NCBI GenBank assembly: GCA_944393255.1
Contig: CALXZP010000042.1
Span: 1-64,000 of the forward strand
Direction of reading: 5' to 3'
Length of the DNA stretch: 64,000 nt
DNA from: an uncultured Clostridia bacterium
GTDB lineage: Bacteria > Bacillota > Clostridia > UBA1381
Made by a program: the position numbers and the translations under genes. Of this stretch, positions 61,952 to 64,000 are shown piece after piece; the stretch's first letter is position 1; each line of letters starts with the position of its first letter. The notes under the pieces are model-generated. The model was not told the DNA's origin and did not search any database. It was given only the letters and a program-made list of their open reading frames with translations.

Positions 61952-63955
61952 ATGAAAAAATTAGCGGCAATGGTTGCAGCCGTCACAGTTGCGGCGGGGT
62001 CGATCGCGCAGACCGGAGTTTTTGCGGAGCAAATGAACAAAGGCGATGAAGAATACCCCTTATCTGCGGCGGAAAAGAAAGTGTGCTTTGAGGAGGATTT
62101 TGAAAGCGACGGGGTCATAGATAATATAACAAACGGCACGAACGGATGGCCTCACTCAAGCGAAGGGTACGAGCACTACAGTGTTGACGTTTTCGGAAAT
62201 ACCGGAAACCAAACAAAGCAGCTCCGTCAGGCTGTTGCTGACGAGTGGTGGCAAAATAATTATTTATGGCTCAATCTTTATGACAGCGGTGTTGCAAAGC
62301 TTACAGCGGATGGCGCCGATCCTGAGACTGCGGGTACGGAAATGCGCAGTTATCTTTCGGGAGATGCTACTGTTTCATTTGATATGACGGTAGGAATACC
62401 CAATCCAAAAGATATGGGTGAATCTTATGCAAGAATAAAAGATGCAAATGGAAATACTCTTCTGGGCATATCATTTAAAGATCTCGGAGGTGACACCGAC
62501 GCCGAGGCAAAGGGGCAGATAGTGATAAATAATGTGCTCAATGCGGAAATGAACGGCGGAGCGGAATACGTATGCATACCTGAGTTTACGTATACATACA
62601 ATGCAGAAGAGAACACATATTATTCTCCCGTGTACAATATTAAAATGGAGTTCAAACATTCTGACAATACGGTGAGATTAAGCATTAACGGCAATACTGC
62701 GGAAACAGGACCGGGAGAGTGGATCCCGATAAGCAATGCCGACAACAGCGGCAAAGCTGATTCTTTTGGCATGCTTAGAGAAATTGAATTCGCCGTTTAC
62801 AGCGGAGCATGGTGGCAGAGTTTATACGTAGATAACATCAAAATAGAAGCGGAAAAAGCTGAAGCGCCGGAGGAGCCGGATATAGGATATGCAGAAGGTG
62901 TTCATTTTGCAGAGGGTTTCGAGTCAAGCGGGATCAGTAATGTTATTTCAGCCGAGACAAAGGGCTGGAGCTATGATGGGATCACGGATGACGAAGGCTA
63001 TCATCATAAAGAATGTGTAAATTTGTGGGCTGGCGATAACGGTTCGGGAAGCGGCTCATCTCTCAGATATTCAAACGGAGAAAAATGGTTTGGGACTACA
63101 TGGCTGAATTTGGATCTTAGAACAAACGGGATCGGCAAGTACAGAGACGCCGGATACACGAATGCGGAAGCTATAGTGGACAAATATCTGACGGATGACA
63201 GCTCTATATCGTTTAAAACCAAGTTTGAAGTTCAGAGCGCCGACCCGGGCGGCGGACATGAACAGTATATAAGACTTAAGGGCGACAGATATAATGTGAT
63301 CTCGGAACTTGTGGTAAAAGACGGAGTATTATATCTTAAAGCGCTGAGTGCGGACGGTACGCAGGATACCATGTATCAAATAGGCAGCGTGGATATTTCA
63401 CAGAATAATAATCAATGGCATACGTTCAGGTTAGACCTTGATAAATCTGAGAATACATACGTTTTGACCGTGGATGGAACGGTATTTGAAAAAACGCCGT
63501 ACGGCAGAAATATTCCTGCCGGAGCTGCGGGAGATGAAGACAGAAGCATTGGCAAGCTTGGCTATATGGAGTTCGGTCACTATCGTTCCGGGTGGTGGCA
63601 GTGCATGTATATTGATGATATTGTGATAGCCGACATCGGAGAAGATACGGCTCCCGCCGAATGGGGAGTAGAAGATTTTAATATCGATGCTCAGGGAAAT
63701 TACAGCTTTAAAGCTGTAAAAGGCGGCGCAAGCTATGACGATGCATTTATAATTGCCGCTCTCTATGACGGAGAAAAGCTTGCCGAAACTAAAATGTACA
63801 GCGATCTTCAGTTCAATGATGCGTCCGAATATACGGCGGAAGGCAGCTTTGATCTTCCTCAGGACGGCGGGGAGCTGAGCGTCAAAGTGTTTATATGGCA
63901 CGGAGAAATGATCCCTGCGGCGGAAGTATACGAAAGCTCACTAGGAACTGTGTAA
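61952..63955 (+). CDS. large secreted protein with two lectin/concanavalin-like repeats
   Basis: This 667-residue protein has a signal peptide (1-25, ending VFA) and two related domains of about 250 residues. Both have an FEEDFES/FAEGFES start, a conserved tryptophan region (NYLWLNLYDSGVAKL / TTWLNLDLRTNGIGKY) and a GAWWQSLYVDNI / SGWWQCMYIDDI end. These look like beta-sandwich carbohydrate-binding modules. A shorter third part follows (about 570-667). AGGAGG precedes the ATG. No catalytic motif is visible, and its function, possibly polysaccharide binding, is inferred. The stop is inside the window. Confidence 0.7.
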   Translation: MKKLAAMVAAVTVAAGSIAQTGVFAEQMNKGDEEYPLSAAEKKVCFEEDFESDGVIDNITNGTNGWPHSSEGYEHYSVDVFGNTGNQTKQLRQAVADEWWQNNYLWLNLYDSGVAKLTADGADPETAGTEMRSYLSGDATVSFDMTVGIPNPKDMGESYARIKDANGNTLLGISFKDLGGDTDAEAKGQIVINNVLNAEMNGGAEYVCIPEFTYTYNAEENTYYSPVYNIKMEFKHSDNTVRLSINGNTAETGPGEWIPISNADNSGKADSFGMLREIEFAVYSGAWWQSLYVDNIKIEAEKAEAPEEPDIGYAEGVHFAEGFESSGISNVISAETKGWSYDGITDDEGYHHKECVNLWAGDNGSGSGSSLRYSNGEKWFGTTWLNLDLRTNGIGKYRDAGYTNAEAIVDKYLTDDSSISFKTKFEVQSADPGGGHEQYIRLKGDRYNVISELVVKDGVLYLKALSADGTQDTMYQIGSVDISQNNNQWHTFRLDLDKSENTYVLTVDGTVFEKTPYGRNIPAGAAGDEDRSIGKLGYMEFGHYRSGWWQCMYIDDIVIADIGEDTAPAEWGVEDFNIDAQGNYSFKAVKGGASYDDAFIIAALYDGEKLAETKMYSDLQFNDASEYTAEGSFDLPQDGGELSVKVFIWHGEMIPAAEVYESSLGTV

Positions 63956-64000
63956 TAAAGCATAAAAAATAGCATATTTGCCCCCGGTCGGCTTTGGCAT
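63956..64000. other. end of window, nothing seen
   Basis: Non-coding DNA after the secreted-protein gene; too short to assign. Confidence 0.3.

Noticed and set aside
1-64000. CRISPR array, prophage or insertion sequence
   Set aside because: No regularly spaced direct repeats, transposase, integrase or phage structural genes were seen; the tandem SLH paralogs are the only large repeats.

Overview
The window reads as chromosomal DNA of an anaerobic, spore-forming member of the Clostridia (Firmicutes). The evidence is the SCIFF peptide with its radical-SAM maturase (a near-universal clostridial pair), spoVAD and spoVAE, the srpRNA-dnaX-ybaB-recR cluster, lon-engB, a SpoIIIE/FtsK translocase, canonical sigma-A promoters with 17-bp spacers, strong Shine-Dalgarno sites and frequent TTG/GTG starts. 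Several surface proteins carry S-layer homology (SLH) domains. I cannot name a genus. No phage, IS element or CRISPR array is visible; the gene content is mostly core chromosome plus one accessory surface-protein locus.

Layout. 1-700: a candidate structured small RNA facing a small Xre regulator. 0.8-4.1 kb (minus): recR, ybaB, dnaX and the SRP RNA. 4.2-9.5 kb (minus): a secreted copper-amine-oxidase-N-like protein, a MATE transporter and a GH13 amylase. 9.7-13.2 kb: a heterodimeric ABC exporter with one degenerate ATP site. 13.5-17.5 kb: a PucR/CdaR-type regulator, an S41 protease, a degenerate SGNH-fold protein and a DUF4358 lipoprotein. 17.6-25.7 kb: a zinc-ribbon protein (minus), ftsK/spoIIIE, a YgiQ-type radical SAM protein overlapping folD, an SCP2 protein with a histone-H1-like tail, and icd. 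25.9-26.2 kb: two tRNA-Ser genes. 26.3-29.8 kb (minus): a second ABC exporter pair, apparently leaderless. 30.1-33.7 kb: an MGMT-like protein and leuCDB. 33.7-36.5 kb (minus): queH, the SCIFF maturase, the SCIFF peptide and an Xre regulator. 36.9-39 kb: an EF-G paralog. 39.2-53 kb: a BlaI/BlaR1-type sensor pair followed by a small secreted protein and a tandem array of four SLH/propeller paralogs, interrupted by a DUF6273-like protein. 53-64 kb: yebC, lon, engB, an HMGL-like aldolase, spoVAD-spoVAE, comF, an isochorismatase-fold hydrolase, a GNAT acetyltransferase and a large secreted two-domain protein.

How the parts work together. The replication/repair cluster, lon-engB, spoVAD-E, leuCDB and SCIFF modules are familiar. 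Three things stand out. First, dnaX carries two runs of nine A in the linker where Escherichia coli dnaX frameshifts; slippage at the first run would give a 429-residue protein beside the 644-residue full-length form, close to E. coli gamma (431) and tau (643). Second, the 39.2-53 kb locus combines a BlaI/BlaR1-like sensor, with two matching operators, and a mosaic array of surface proteins. A 28-residue module at the C-terminus of the sensor recurs, without gaps, in the neighbouring 80-residue secreted protein. Third, several leaders (1-340, yebC, SCIFF-maturase) contain hairpins or competing base-pairing arms. Most start sites given here were moved from the longest reading frame to the codon with the best-spaced Shine-Dalgarno sequence.
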